In this document: positions 46,042-54,852 of the stretch, one piece after another
Position numbering within the stretch: the first letter of the stretch is position 1
Layout: each line of letters opens with the position of its first letter
Assembly (NCBI RefSeq): GCF_038784515.1
Contig: NZ_CP152376.1
Coordinates: 4,588,001 to 4,652,000, forward strand
Direction of reading: 5' to 3'
DNA length: 64,000 nt
Origin: Rhodoferax sp. GW822-FHT02A01
GTDB lineage: Bacteria > Pseudomonadota > Gammaproteobacteria > Burkholderiales > Burkholderiaceae_C
Notes under the pieces: generated by a model
What the model was told of the DNA's origin: nothing
Databases searched by the model: none
The model's input: the letters and a program-made list of their open reading frames with translations, nothing else
Program-made: the position numbers and the translations under genes

Positions 46042-46595
46042 ATGAAGATTCAAACCTTTGCGCCCCTGCTGGTGGCCCTTCTGACAATGCACCAAGCGGC
46101 TCAAGCGCAAGCGCCAAAGCTGGAACAGAAGACGGCGTTTTGCGCAAGCTCAGTCGAGTTGCTTCGCAAGCGCGACAGCAACGACATCTACCTATGCGAA
46201 ACCTCGGTGCACACCTGCGGCCCCTTTCTCAGCCCAGTTGCCTGGATGATGCAAAAAAAGGGGACTGGAAGGTAGTTTCGAGTTCCAAACAAAGCCTGCT
46301 GAAAGACTACGCCAACACCCCCTGCAACTGCGTGGGTACGCAATACGTGTTGACACGCAAGGCCCCGGCGGAAGTGCAGGCACCAGTCGCTGCGACTCCT
46401 GCCGCAGCTCCTGCGACACAGCCAGTGGTGATTCCCGTTGCGCCAGCATCCGAACCTGCGGCAAAGGCTCCAGCTGTATCACTGGCGAGCGAAGTCGAGG
46501 CACTCAAACAGGACAACCAGCAAATCAAGCGTCTGCTGGAGCAGCTGCAGCGGCAATTCGACGAGCTGCGCCGCAGCTTGCCCGCATCCAAGTAA
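46042..46595 (+). CDS. Secreted coiled-coil protein encoded in two frames, joined by a likely -1 frameshift
   Basis: Frame one (46042-46275) encodes a signal peptide ending AQA|QAPK and a cysteine-containing segment (FCASS, LCETS, HTCGP), then stops at 46273. A second reading frame, one base back, continues from 46260 to the stop at 46595 with GDWKVVSSSKQ, NTPCNC, an Ala/Pro linker and a C-terminal coiled coil EVEALKQDNQQIKRLLEQL. The two overlap at A_AAA_AAG (46254-46260), the exact dnaX-type slip heptamer in the zero frame. A -1 slip gives about 184 residues. It may instead be a homopolymer sequencing error or a broken gene. No family recognised. GGAG sits seven bases before ATG 46042. Confidence 0.62.
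46254..46260 (+). promoter_or_regulatory. Candidate -1 ribosomal slip site A_AAA_AAG
   Basis: Within a run of seven A followed by four G, phased exactly as codons CA-A AA-A AA-G in the first reading frame. A weak five-base stem TGGAA/TTCCA (46266-46270 with 46283-46287) follows after five bases. No upstream SD-like stimulator is seen. Confidence 0.5.
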
Positions 46596-46732
46596 GGCGC
46601 TACGGGCACGCGTCGTCTTGATGCTTTTGGGTTGTCTGAGAGGCACTGCACGTTAATGTTGCAGTGTCTCTGAAGCGTAGCCCTGGTGCCGAGATGCGCA
46701 AAACCTGCCTGATGCAGGTACCGCAGAACAAA
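46596..46732 (+). other. Structured 3' region after the two-frame gene
   Basis: It holds a 12-bp hairpin (AGAGGCACTGCA, 46639-46650, with TGCAGTGTCTCT, 46660-46671, one G-U pair) and a smaller CCTGC/GCAGG hairpin near 46,707-46,719, leading to the terminator at 46,733. No open reading frame of interest. It could be a structured 3' UTR or a small RNA. Confidence 0.45.
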
Positions 46733-46766
46733 AAAGCCCACTATCGATTAATAGTGGGCTTTTTCA
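46731..46766. terminator. Bidirectional terminator before tRNA-His
   Basis: AAAGCCCACTAT pairs with ATAGTGGGCTTT around CGATTA, with T-runs on both strands. It ends the plus-strand gene and the ppiD/tRNA-His transcript on the minus strand. Confidence 0.92.
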
Positions 46767-46774
46767 ATTAACAC

Positions 46775-46851
46775 TGGGGTGGCTGATGGGGCTCGAACCC
46801 ACGACAACAGGAATCACAATCCTGGACTCTACCAACTGAGCTACAGCCACC
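46775..46851 (-). tRNA. tRNA-His (anticodon GTG)
   Basis: Complete cloverleaf with genome-encoded CCA. Anticodon loop TTGTGAT, D arm AGCTCAGTTGGTAGAG, T arm GTGGGTTCGAGCCCCAT. The extra 5' G (G-1) opposite C73, the hallmark of tRNA-His, is encoded. Confidence 0.97.
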
Positions 46852-46882
46852 GTAGACGTAAATTATAACCTGATGAAATGCC

Positions 46883-48814
46883 TTATTGCGCGCTTCCTGC
46901 CGTAACAATAACAGGCGCCGGCTTGTTCACCTTGAATTGCGCCTTGAAGCGGGTCTTCAACATCTCGTAGTAGGCCTGATCTTCTGCGCTGGCCACCCAT
47001 TGCGCGTATTGGGCCCGCTCTTGCTTGGACTGTGCTTCCGCAGGCGGATTGCGCTCCAGCACCTTGTTTACCCGCACTACCGCATATCCCTGGTTGCCCA
47101 GATCGACACCAACCCACGCGGGAAGTGCGGACGTGTCCGCGTGCATGGCTTTGTTAACCACAGCGGGTAGCACGGAGCTGGCTTGATCGCGTGAGACGAC
47201 CACGCTCGCACCCAACTTGGCCGCGTCCGGTTGCGCTTTCCACGCCTCCAGTTTGGCTACGCCATCCTTTTTGGCCAATTCAGCAGAGCGAATGCCAATC
47301 AGACGATCACGCACATCGTTGCGCACCTCGGCCAAGGGCAACACACGTGCGGCTGCATACTTGGTAACGCGCGCAGAGACCAATTGATTGGGCCCGATCT
47401 CAACAGCTTCGGTGTTGCGCTTCTTCTCCACCGAGTCAGGGCTGAAGATGGCGGTAAGCAATTTGGCATTGGCCAAGACACCGTTTACATCAGCGGCTGG
47501 CTTGCGCTGCACATTGGTGGCGGCCTTGATATCAAGCTTGAGCTTTTCGGCGATCTGCTTGTAGCTGTCTGACTGTTCGTAGACTGCATTGGTAAACGTA
47601 TCGGCCACCTCCGCAAACTTGCGCTGCGCCTGCTGATTGCGCAGGTCGTTCTCGATGGTGGGTTTGAGCTCTTCAAAACTCTTCTGTTTGGGCGACTTGA
47701 TATCGACCAGTTTGATGATGTGGTAGCCGAAGTCCGACTCCACCAGACCACTGATTTCACCCTTCTTCAAAGCAAAGGCGGCATCTTCAAATGGTTTGAC
47801 CATCGCACCTCGTCCGAAGAAATCCAGGTCACCACCAGAGGGCGCCGAACCGGCATCCTGCGAATTCTTGCGGGCGACGTCCGCGAAAGTATCTGGAGCC
47901 TTGCGCACCTGTTCCAGCAACGCAGCGGCCTTCTCCTTGGCCTTGGCGCGATCAGCGGCCGACATGCTCTTAGGCGCATTGATCAGGATATGACTGGCAC
48001 GACGCTCTTCCTTGCCGCTCAGACGTTCAACGTTCTGGTCGTAATAAGATTTGACCTCGTCCGCGTTCAGGGAAATCGTCTTCTTGACCGCATCCAGGTC
48101 CAGAACCACGTATTCCACGCTGGCAGACTCCGGCGCTTGGAACAGTTTCTGATTAGCCTGGTAATAAACGTCCAGCTCCGCATCGGTGGGATTCACCTGG
48201 GATTTGTAATCGGCGGGCAGGAAATTGGCAACCTGCACCTCGCGGCGCTCAAAGAAGGCGTTCAGTGCCACATTGGTTTGTGCGGCAGGTGCAAGCGCAG
48301 TGCCGGTGATTCCGCCTTCCACCTGGCGCAGCGCCAGATCCCTGCGTACGCGCGCTTCAAAGCCTTCTGGCGTCAATCCCTGTGCTGCGGCGAGCTCACG
48401 GTAACGTGCCATGTCCAATGTGCCGTCCGGCTTGCGCAATGATGCAATGGCCGGACTTTGCTGCAATTCACGCGCCAGACGGGCATCGGTGCTCGTCAGA
48501 TGGGCATCGGCTGCAGCATCGCTGAGAACGTGTTCACGCACCAGACGCTCCAACGTGGCGTACTTGAGTTCGGGCGCATCCAGCAGCTTGGGGTCCAGGT
48601 TGGGTTGCGAGTTGCGCGCACGGTCCACTTCGTTCTTGTGCGCAGCATCCCACTCGGCTTGTTTGATGGAGTAGCCACCTACCTTGGCAACGGTGTCGCC
48701 ACCTGCGTTGAAACTACGAAAGCCGTTGATACCCACCAGCACAAATGCGGGGATGATCAACAAGAACATGAGGGACATCATGATCTTGGTGTGCTTGCGA
48801 ACAAAATCGAACAT
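46883..48814 (-). CDS. ppiD: Periplasmic chaperone/peptidyl-prolyl isomerase PpiD
   Basis: Membrane-anchored chaperone with one N-terminal helix (MMSLMFLLIIPAFVLVGI), a SurA_N-like helical region, a parvulin domain around 250-370 (RRASHILINAP, GGDLDFFGRG, FGYHIIKLVDI) and a C-terminal helical part. 643 residues. It interacts near the Sec translocon in E. coli. Between tRNA-Val and tRNA-His on the same strand. Confidence 0.92.
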   Translation of the reverse strand: MFDFVRKHTKIMMSLMFLLIIPAFVLVGINGFRSFNAGGDTVAKVGGYSIKQAEWDAAHKNEVDRARNSQPNLDPKLLDAPELKYATLERLVREHVLSDAAADAHLTSTDARLARELQQSPAIASLRKPDGTLDMARYRELAAAQGLTPEGFEARVRRDLALRQVEGGITGTALAPAAQTNVALNAFFERREVQVANFLPADYKSQVNPTDAELDVYYQANQKLFQAPESASVEYVVLDLDAVKKTISLNADEVKSYYDQNVERLSGKEERRASHILINAPKSMSAADRAKAKEKAAALLEQVRKAPDTFADVARKNSQDAGSAPSGGDLDFFGRGAMVKPFEDAAFALKKGEISGLVESDFGYHIIKLVDIKSPKQKSFEELKPTIENDLRNQQAQRKFAEVADTFTNAVYEQSDSYKQIAEKLKLDIKAATNVQRKPAADVNGVLANAKLLTAIFSPDSVEKKRNTEAVEIGPNQLVSARVTKYAAARVLPLAEVRNDVRDRLIGIRSAELAKKDGVAKLEAWKAQPDAAKLGASVVVSRDQASSVLPAVVNKAMHADTSALPAWVGVDLGNQGYAVVRVNKVLERNPPAEAQSKQERAQYAQWVASAEDQAYYEMLKTRFKAQFKVNKPAPVIVTAGSAQ

Positions 48815-48837
48815 GCGATTGACTCTCCATCAAATCA

Positions 48838-48870
48838 ACAAAAAAGGCGAACAAACTTGTTCGCCTTTGC
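48838..48870 (-). terminator. Terminator after tRNA-Val
   Basis: On the minus strand AAAGGCGAACA pairs with TGTTCGCCTTT around AGTT, followed by TTTT. It separates tRNA-Val from ppiD. Confidence 0.88.
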
Positions 48871-48879
48871 TTGGGTGGG

Positions 48880-48955
48880 TGGTGGGTGATGACGGGCTCG
48901 AACCGCCGACCTACGCCTTGTAAGGGCGCCGCTCTACCAACTGAGCTAATCACCC
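48880..48955 (-). tRNA. tRNA-Val (anticodon TAC)
   Basis: Complete 76-base cloverleaf with encoded CCA; acceptor GGGTGAT/ATCACCC, anticodon loop CTTACAA, T arm GGCGGTTCGAGCCCGTC. It follows hupB by 17 bases, so the pair may share a transcript. Confidence 0.97.
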
Positions 48956-48972
48956 CACCTGAAAACCAGCGC

Positions 48973-49245
48973 TCAGTTCAATGCATCTTTCAATGCCTTG
49001 CCTGGGCGGAACTTAGGAACTTTAGCAGCCTTTATTTTAATCGCAGCGCCGGTACGCGGATTGCGGCCGGTGCGGGCGGCACGTTTGCCAACCGCAAATG
49101 TACCAAAACCAACCAACGATACAGAGCCACCTTTTTTCAGAGTGGTCTTCACTGCGCCGATGGTGGATTCCAAAGCACGGGTCGCTGCAGCCTTGGAAAT
49201 ATCTGCATGTTTTGCGATGTGCTCAATTAATTCAGTTTTATTCAC
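48973..49245 (-). CDS. hupB: DNA-binding protein HU-beta
   Basis: Nucleoid histone-like dimer, 90 residues. [21 protein letters not shown], the [21 protein letters not shown] beta arm segment and [12 protein letters not shown] are diagnostic. The start is a GTG with AAGGGG upstream. It follows pgsA but has its own strong promoter. Confidence 0.97.
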   Translation of the reverse strand: MNKTELIEHIAKHADISKAAATRALESTIGAVKTTLKKGGSVSLVGFGTFAVGKRAARTGRNPRTGAAIKIKAAKVPKFRPGKALKDALN

Positions 49246-49326
49246 AAAGACCCCTTGAATGAATGCAAAGTTGGAAGAAATGTTCTGGCACGGCGTGCGG
49301 ACTGGCAGTGACAACTGCCGTGATCG

Positions 49327-49355
49327 ATTAAAGCCATGGGCCCCTCGTGTGTCAA
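49327..49355 (-). promoter_or_regulatory. Sigma-70 promoter of hupB
   Basis: On the minus strand TTGACA (49355-49350), 17-base spacer, TTTAAT (49332-49327). The expected start near 49320 gives a leader of about 75 bases that begins with a GGCAGT/ACTGCC hairpin. Confidence 0.8.
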
Positions 49356-49412
49356 TACGCCGCGCAACATTTCCAACGGTGCGGACGCGAATTCTAATGG
49401 CTTTTTGACCTG

Positions 49413-49988
49413 TTACCGGGCTCGGGCGCGAATTTCTGGAAGCGCCTTTTGCAGGTAGTAAACCATGGACCAAACGGTCAGCACAGATGCCACCCAGATC
49501 AATACAACACCCCACATGTGGGTGTTGATCAGCCCAAAGAGCATTCCGTCAAATAGCAAAAAGGGGATGGCCACCATTTGCACCACGGTCTTGATTTTGC
49601 CGATCATGTGGACGGCCACACTTTTGGATGCACCAATCTGAGCCATCCATTCCCGCAGTGCGGAAATGGCGATCTCACGTCCAATGATGATCAGCGCCAC
49701 AAAGACATCGGCACGTTGCAAATGCACCAGCACCAAAACACAGGCACACACCAGGAACTTGTCAGCCACCGGGTCCAGGAACGCACCAAACGACGAGGTC
49801 TGATTGAGCTTGCGAGCAAGATACCCATCCAGCCAATCCGTGAGGGCAAACAGCACGAACATGACAGTGGCGGCCAGATTCCTGTCGGCCAATGACAGCA
49901 TGCTGTCTGGCAGATAAAACACCGCCACGATGAACGGTATCGCAACGATACGCGCCCAGGTCATGATGGTGGGGATGGTCAAAAACAT
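49413..49988 (-). CDS. pgsA: CDP-diacylglycerol--glycerol-3-phosphate 3-phosphatidyltransferase
   Basis: Inner-membrane enzyme making phosphatidylglycerol phosphate. 191 residues. The CDP-alcohol phosphotransferase motif [20 protein letters not shown] with a further D is complete, and several helices follow. ATG 49988 begins [14 protein letters not shown]. Twenty bases downstream of uvrC, a conserved pairing. Confidence 0.95.
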   Translation of the reverse strand: MFLTIPTIMTWARIVAIPFIVAVFYLPDSMLSLADRNLAATVMFVLFALTDWLDGYLARKLNQTSSFGAFLDPVADKFLVCACVLVLVHLQRADVFVALIIIGREIAISALREWMAQIGASKSVAVHMIGKIKTVVQMVAIPFLLFDGMLFGLINTHMWGVVLIWVASVLTVWSMVYYLQKALPEIRARAR

Positions 49989-50007
49989 GGTGGTGATTGT
50001 GGCACGC

Positions 50008-51984
50008 CTAATGCAGCGCTCTGTAGATTTCTTCCGCCAACTCGTGCGATATGCCATCCACCGTGGCAATGTCTGCCGCACTAGCCAAAGCAACGCCCCG
50101 CACGCCACCAAAACGCTGCAGCAGCTTGGCTCTACGCTTGGGGCCTATGCCCGGAATTTCCTCCAACTTGCCGCCGCCCAAACGCACCTTGGCACGCTGC
50201 GCGCGCATGCCGGTAATTGCGAATCGGTGGGCCTCGTCACGTATCTGGGCCACCAGCATCAGCGCCGCTGAATCCGCGCCCAGATAGACCTTCTCACGTC
50301 CGTCGGCAAACACGAGCTCTTCCAGCCCGACCTTGCGGCCCTCGCCTTTCTCGACACCCACGATGAGGGACAAATCGAGCCCCAGGGATTCAAACACTTC
50401 GCGCGCCATGGCTACTTGGCCCTTGCCCCCGTCCACCAGCACCAGATCCGGCAGGCGACCTGTTCCCGCGGACGTAACGCCAGAATGCTTGGCTTCGTTG
50501 AGCGCCTCGGCCAATTTGCCGTAACGCCGAGTCAACACCTGGCGCATAGCGGCGTAGTCGTCGCCTCCGGTAATGCCGTCAATGTTATAGCGACGGTACT
50601 CGGCGTTCTGCATCTTGTGGTGATGGAAGACCACGCATGACGCCTGTGTGTTCTCACCAGCGGTATGGGAAATGTCGAAGCACTCGATGCGCAAGGCATC
50701 CAGGTCTTCCGCCGCCAGGTCAAGCGCCTCTGCCAACGCACGCGTGCGAGCTTGCTGTGATCCCTCTTCCGCCAGCAGACGGGCCAGTTGCAGATCGGCA
50801 TTGGTTTGTGCCATGTCCAACCAAGCGCGGCGTTGCTCGCGCGGCTGGTGCACAGCAGACACCTTCATGCCAGTCTGTTCGGAAAGCGCCTTCAGCAAGT
50901 CCTTGCTCACAGGCTCGCTCACCACCAGCACCGAAGGCATGGGCACGTCAATGTAATGCTGAGCCAGAAAGGCTTCCAGCACCTGCACTTCCACACTGGG
51001 TCGTTTGGCCTCGTCTGCATCCTCCAGACCAACCGCGTCGTCGACGTGTGCCGGGAAGTAAGGACGATCCCCCAGGTGCCGGCCACCCCGCACCATGGCC
51101 AGATTCACACAGGCTTTGCCGCCCTGCACCTTCACTGCCAGAATATCCACGTCGCGGTCCGACACGTTGTCCACCGACTGCTGGTGCAACACATTGGAAA
51201 GCGACGCCACCTGGTTGCGGATTTCCGCGGCCTGCTCAAACTCCAGCTTGTCGGCATGGGCCATCATGCGGCCTTCGAGCTCGCGCATCACGTCTTGCGC
51301 ATCTCCGCGCAGGAATCGCTCGGCGTTTTCAACATCCAATGCATAGTCCTTTGCCGAAATATGGCCGACGCAGGGAGCCGAGCAGCGCTTGATCTGATAG
51401 AGCAGACACGGACGGGTGCGGTTGCTGAACACCGGGTCTTCGCAGGTGCGCAAGCGGAACACCTTTTGCATCAGCAGAATAGCTTCCTTGACCGCCCAGG
51501 CGCTGGGATAAGGTCCGTAATAGCGGTGTTTTTTTTCCACACTGCCGCGGTAGTAGGAGACGCGCGCAAACGCATGGGGATTGGCCGCCAGCTTGGCAGA
51601 AGACGCCTCTGCAGACACGTTTTCCGCAAGCCGCTTGGCGCTGAGCGGTTGTCCTGAAATCTTCAAGTAGGGGTAGCTCTTGTCATCCCGAAACAGAATG
51701 TTGTACTTGGGATTGAGCGTCTTGATGAGGTTGTTTTCCAGCAGCAGCGCCTCAGCTTCGGAACGCACCACGGTAGTTTCCATGCGTACGATCTTGCTGA
51801 CCATATGGCCGATACGCGTGCCGCCGTGGTTCTTCTGGAAGTAGCTCGATACCCGCTTCTTCAGATTGATGGCCTTGCCCACATACAACACTTGGCCTTG
51901 GGCATCGAAATAGCGGTACACCCCCGGCAAGGGCGGCAGTGATGCGACTTCGCGCAGGAGTTCTTCTGGATGCTCGGGAATCAT
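50008..51984 (-). CDS. uvrC: UvrABC excinuclease subunit C
   Basis: Makes both incisions in nucleotide excision repair. 658 residues: GIY-YIG nuclease near the start ([19 protein letters not shown]), UVR motif ([15 protein letters not shown]), RNase H-like endonuclease ([26 protein letters not shown]) and C-terminal HhH pair ([13 protein letters not shown]). I chose ATG 51984; starting at 52017 would place the 20-base palindrome inside the coding sequence. Confidence 0.95.
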   Translation of the reverse strand: MIPEHPEELLREVASLPPLPGVYRYFDAQGQVLYVGKAINLKKRVSSYFQKNHGGTRIGHMVSKIVRMETTVVRSEAEALLLENNLIKTLNPKYNILFRDDKSYPYLKISGQPLSAKRLAENVSAEASSAKLAANPHAFARVSYYRGSVEKKHRYYGPYPSAWAVKEAILLMQKVFRLRTCEDPVFSNRTRPCLLYQIKRCSAPCVGHISAKDYALDVENAERFLRGDAQDVMRELEGRMMAHADKLEFEQAAEIRNQVASLSNVLHQQSVDNVSDRDVDILAVKVQGGKACVNLAMVRGGRHLGDRPYFPAHVDDAVGLEDADEAKRPSVEVQVLEAFLAQHYIDVPMPSVLVVSEPVSKDLLKALSEQTGMKVSAVHQPREQRRAWLDMAQTNADLQLARLLAEEGSQQARTRALAEALDLAAEDLDALRIECFDISHTAGENTQASCVVFHHHKMQNAEYRRYNIDGITGGDDYAAMRQVLTRRYGKLAEALNEAKHSGVTSAGTGRLPDLVLVDGGKGQVAMAREVFESLGLDLSLIVGVEKGEGRKVGLEELVFADGREKVYLGADSAALMLVAQIRDEAHRFAITGMRAQRAKVRLGGGKLEEIPGIGPKRRAKLLQRFGGVRGVALASAADIATVDGISHELAEEIYRALH

Positions 51985-51990
51985 GGGGCT

Positions 51991-52010
51991 GTATTGTCCA
52001 TGGACAATAC
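51991..52010. promoter_or_regulatory. 20-bp perfect palindrome between uvrC and earP
   Basis: GTATTGTCCA followed by its exact reverse complement. It occupies most of the 31-base gap between the two divergent starts, six bases from the uvrC ATG and five from the earP ATG. Each arm contains TATTGT in -10 position for the outward gene. It may be an operator, a symmetric bidirectional promoter or both. Confidence 0.7.
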
Positions 52011-52015
52011 CGACC

Positions 52016-53149
52016 ATGCTCTGGGATATTTTTTGCCGCGTGATCGACAACCATGGTGACCTCGGTGTCTGCTGGCGCCTGAGCGCTGATCTTGCGCAGC
52101 GTGGCTACCAGGTGCGCCTATGGGTGGACGATGCCAGCGCCCTGGAGTGGATGGCACCTGGCGCGCTGCAAGGCATTTGGCCGCGGGTTCAAGTTCTGGC
52201 ATGGGAACGTGGTAGCGACGTGGACGCGGTGCGCAACCTGCCCTGCGCAGAGGTGTGGATAGAGGCTTTTGGATGTGAGCTTCCCGAGCCCTTTATTGCC
52301 CACTTTGCAAACGCCCTGGCAGCCGGACATGACAAGCATCAAAACAGCCCGACGCGGCATCCGAGGTGGATCAACCTGGAGTACCTGTCTGCCGAGCCCT
52401 ACGTGGAACGCAGCCACGCCCTGCCCTCGCCGGTGATGCATGGGCCGGCCAAGGGTTGGACCAAGTATTTCTATTACCCCGGCTTTACCCAAGGAACCGG
52501 AGGCTTGTTGCGGGAGCCCGATGTGAGTGATGCGCCCCTGCCGGCAGCCGTTCGAACCAGCTTTCTGCAGCAGCATGGCATTGAAGACGGCCACACCTTC
52601 CTGGTATCCCTGTTCTGCTACGAGCCTGCGCTGCTCGGACAACTGATCACCCACTTGGCTGCGGCCGGTCAAGCGACGCATCTGCTGGTGACGCAAGGTC
52701 GGGCCCACAACGCGGTGCGGGCCGTGCTGGGCGAGGAAACCCGCCGCGGGGCCTTGCAGGTGACCTACCTGCCGCTGCTCAGCCAGCCTGACTTTGACGT
52801 CCTGCTGCGCAGCTGCGACCTGAATTTTGTGCGCGGCGAGGACTCGGTCATACGCGCCCTGTGGGCTGGAAAACCCTTTGTGTGGCACATCTACCAGCAG
52901 GATGACGGGGCCCACGCTCCCAAGCTCCAGGCCTTCATGCAGCAAATGCAGTGGAGCCCTGCGGTTCAAAGGCTGCATCTGGCCTGGAATGGCCTGCTGG
53001 ACGACGCGCAAGCCGCTGGGGCATTGCAGGTTTTTCAGGGTGGCGAATTTGCGCAATGGCAATTCCAGGTCACAGCGGCACGTGCACGGCAGCTCGAAAT
53101 GAGTGACCTGTTGACTCGTTTGCTTCAATTTGTGCAGAAAAACCGTTAA
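52016..53149 (+). CDS. earP: EF-P arginine rhamnosyltransferase EarP
   Basis: Inverting GT-B glycosyltransferase that adds rhamnose from TDP-rhamnose to Arg32 of EF-P. 377 residues. Catalytic aspartates in [15 protein letters not shown] (Asp11, Asp15) and the RGEDS sugar-nucleotide motif with its Glu near 273 are present. Only 31 bases from the uvrC start. efp follows after 119 bases. The TDP-rhamnose genes are not in the window. Confidence 0.96.
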   Translation: MLWDIFCRVIDNHGDLGVCWRLSADLAQRGYQVRLWVDDASALEWMAPGALQGIWPRVQVLAWERGSDVDAVRNLPCAEVWIEAFGCELPEPFIAHFANALAAGHDKHQNSPTRHPRWINLEYLSAEPYVERSHALPSPVMHGPAKGWTKYFYYPGFTQGTGGLLREPDVSDAPLPAAVRTSFLQQHGIEDGHTFLVSLFCYEPALLGQLITHLAAAGQATHLLVTQGRAHNAVRAVLGEETRRGALQVTYLPLLSQPDFDVLLRSCDLNFVRGEDSVIRALWAGKPFVWHIYQQDDGAHAPKLQAFMQQMQWSPAVQRLHLAWNGLLDDAQAAGALQVFQGGEFAQWQFQVTAARARQLEMSDLLTRLLQFVQKNR

Positions 53150-53152
53150 AAT
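53124..53152 (+). promoter_or_regulatory. Possible promoter of efp
   Basis: TTCAAT and TAAAAT with a 17-base spacer at the very end of earP. The -10 matches well, the -35 poorly. It would allow efp, needed at high level, to be transcribed separately. Confidence 0.35.
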
Positions 53153-53153
53153 C

Positions 53154-53184
53154 CAGGGCTTTGCTGATCTCGCCCTGACTTTTT
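53154..53184 (+). terminator. Weak terminator-like hairpin in the earP-efp gap
   Basis: CAGGGC (53154-53159) and GCCCTG (53172-53177), followed by ACTTTTT. It could reduce readthrough from earP into efp or structure the efp leader. Confidence 0.45.
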
Positions 53185-53268
53185 GGCGACCAATCACGCT
53201 CCGCCGCAGAACGCGGCATACACCGCTGATGGCCTGTGGCCCGCAGCAACTACTGCTACCAGACTTTT

Positions 53269-53823
53269 ATGAAAATCGCTCAAGAAATTCGCGCCGGCAA
53301 CGTCATCATGCACGGCAAGGACCCCATGGTCGTCCTCAAGACCGAATACAGCCGTGGCGGCCGCAACTCCGCCACCGTGCGCATGAAGCTCAAGAGCCTG
53401 ATTGCCAACTTTGGCACCGAAGTGGTCTTCAAGGCCGACGACAAGATGGACCAGGTCATCCTCGACAAGAAGGAATGCACCTACTCCTACTTTGCCGACC
53501 CCATGTACGTGTGCATGGACAGCGAATTCAACCAGTACGAAGTGGAAGCCGAAAACATGGGCGACTCGCTGAACTACCTGGAAGACGGCATGGAAGTCGA
53601 AGTGGTGTTCTACGACGGCAAGGCCATCTCCGTGGAACTGCCCACCAGCGTGGTGCGCGAAATCACCTGGACGGAACCCGCCGTCAAGGGCGACACCTCC
53701 GGCAAGGTTCTGAAGCCCGCCAAGATCGCCACCGGTTTCGAACTGGGCGTGCCAATTTTCGTGGCCCAAGGCGACAAGGTCGAAATCGACACCCGTACCG
53801 GCGAATACCGCAAGCGCGTCTAA
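53269..53823 (+). CDS. efp: Elongation factor P, Arg32 type
   Basis: Relieves ribosome stalling at polyproline. 184 residues, three OB domains. The tip of domain I is SRGGRNSAT with arginine at position 32, the rhamnosylated residue, in place of the lysine used in E. coli. ATG 53269 is set by [13 protein letters not shown]; no strong SD is visible. Confidence 0.97.
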   Translation: MKIAQEIRAGNVIMHGKDPMVVLKTEYSRGGRNSATVRMKLKSLIANFGTEVVFKADDKMDQVILDKKECTYSYFADPMYVCMDSEFNQYEVEAENMGDSLNYLEDGMEVEVVFYDGKAISVELPTSVVREITWTEPAVKGDTSGKVLKPAKIATGFELGVPIFVAQGDKVEIDTRTGEYRKRV

Positions 53824-53852
53824 GCGCCCGGCCGCAAGGCCTCGGTCGGTTA

Positions 53853-53885
53853 CAAAAAAGCCCCGCGATGCGGGGCTTTTTCATT
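53853..53885. terminator. Bidirectional terminator between efp and tdh
   Basis: AAGCCCCGC pairs with GCGGGGCTT around GAT, with T-runs in both directions, serving the convergent efp and tdh genes. Confidence 0.94.
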
Positions 53886-53904
53886 GGTCCAAAGGAGGCA
53901 GGCT

Positions 53905-54852
53905 TTATTTCAAGGTGCGCCGCAGGTTTTCCAGCATGTCCGCCACGATGGCGTCCAGATCAAACCTGGCCTTCCAACCCCATTGCGCCTGCGCGGTAGT
54001 GTCGTCAATGGAGCGCGGCCAGCTGTCGGCAATGGCCTGACGGAAATCCGGCGCGTAACTGATCTCAAAGCCGGGGATGTATTTGCGAATGGCTGCGGCA
54101 ATCTCTTCGGGCGTGAAGCTCACCGCCGCCAGGTTGTAGGAGCCACGCTCCTGCACGCTGTCCGCAGGTGCATCCATCAGTTCCAGCGTGGCGCGTATGG
54201 CATCCGGCATGTACATCATGGGCAGGCGCGTGTCCGGCCCCAGAAAACAGGTGTAGCGCCCGGTCTTGATGGCCGAGTGAAAGATGTCCACGGCATAGTC
54301 GGTGGTGCCGCCACCGGGCAAGGTCTTCCAACTGATCAAACCCGGATAACGCAGGCTTCGCACGTCCACACCGTGGTTGCGGTGGTACCAGGCGCACCAG
54401 CCCTCGCCCGCCAGCTTGGATATGCCATAGATGGTGGTGGGCTCCATCACGGTCTTTTGCGGTGTGGCATCGCGCGGTGTGGTCGGGCCAAAGGCTGCAA
54501 TGGAGCTGGGCCAGAACACACGTTCCAGTTTGTGCGTACGGGCCAGCTCCAGCACATTGAGCAAGCCCTTCATGTTCAAGTCCCAGGCCCACTGGGGATG
54601 TTGCTCACCCCGGGCCGACAGGGCCGCAGCCAGCAGGTAGATCTGTGTCACCTCATGGCGTTTGACCACTTCGGTCAAGGCAGAGGCCTCCGTGGCATCC
54701 AGCATTTCGTGGTGCACGCCGACCACGCGCCCTTCGGGCGCCAAGTCGCTGGTGACCACGGCTTCAGTGCCGTAGCGCTGTGCCAGCGCAACTGTCAGCT
54801 CGGTACCAATCTGCCCATTGGCACCGATGATCAAAATCTTGGGAACACTCAC
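53905..54852 (-). CDS. L-threonine 3-dehydrogenase, NAD-epimerase-like (SDR) type
   Basis: Oxidises threonine to 2-amino-3-ketobutyrate. 315 residues. NAD loop ILIIGANGQIGTEL, catalytic serine/tyrosine/lysine in WPSSIAAFGP and TIYGISKLAGE, and the characteristic SLRYPGLIS and MYMPDAIRATL. This extended-SDR form is unrelated to the zinc enzyme Tdh of E. coli. Its start overlaps the kbl stop, and the two form a threonine catabolic pair. Confidence 0.9.
   Translation of the reverse strand: MSVPKILIIGANGQIGTELTVALAQRYGTEAVVTSDLAPEGRVVGVHHEMLDATEASALTEVVKRHEVTQIYLLAAALSARGEQHPQWAWDLNMKGLLNVLELARTHKLERVFWPSSIAAFGPTTPRDATPQKTVMEPTTIYGISKLAGEGWCAWYHRNHGVDVRSLRYPGLISWKTLPGGGTTDYAVDIFHSAIKTGRYTCFLGPDTRLPMMYMPDAIRATLELMDAPADSVQERGSYNLAAVSFTPEEIAAAIRKYIPGFEISYAPDFRQAIADSWPRSIDDTTAQAQWGWKARFDLDAIVADMLENLRRTLK

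Noticed and set aside
46140..46259. Independent start at 46140 for the second frame of the two-frame gene
   Set aside because: No ribosome-binding site, no signal peptide, and it would lack the secreted N-terminus that fits the cysteine-rich remainder.
48884..49515. Extended 180-codon frame covering hupB
   Set aside because: The upstream 90 codons overlap the hupB promoter and leader and are not HU-like; HU starts at the GTG at 49245.
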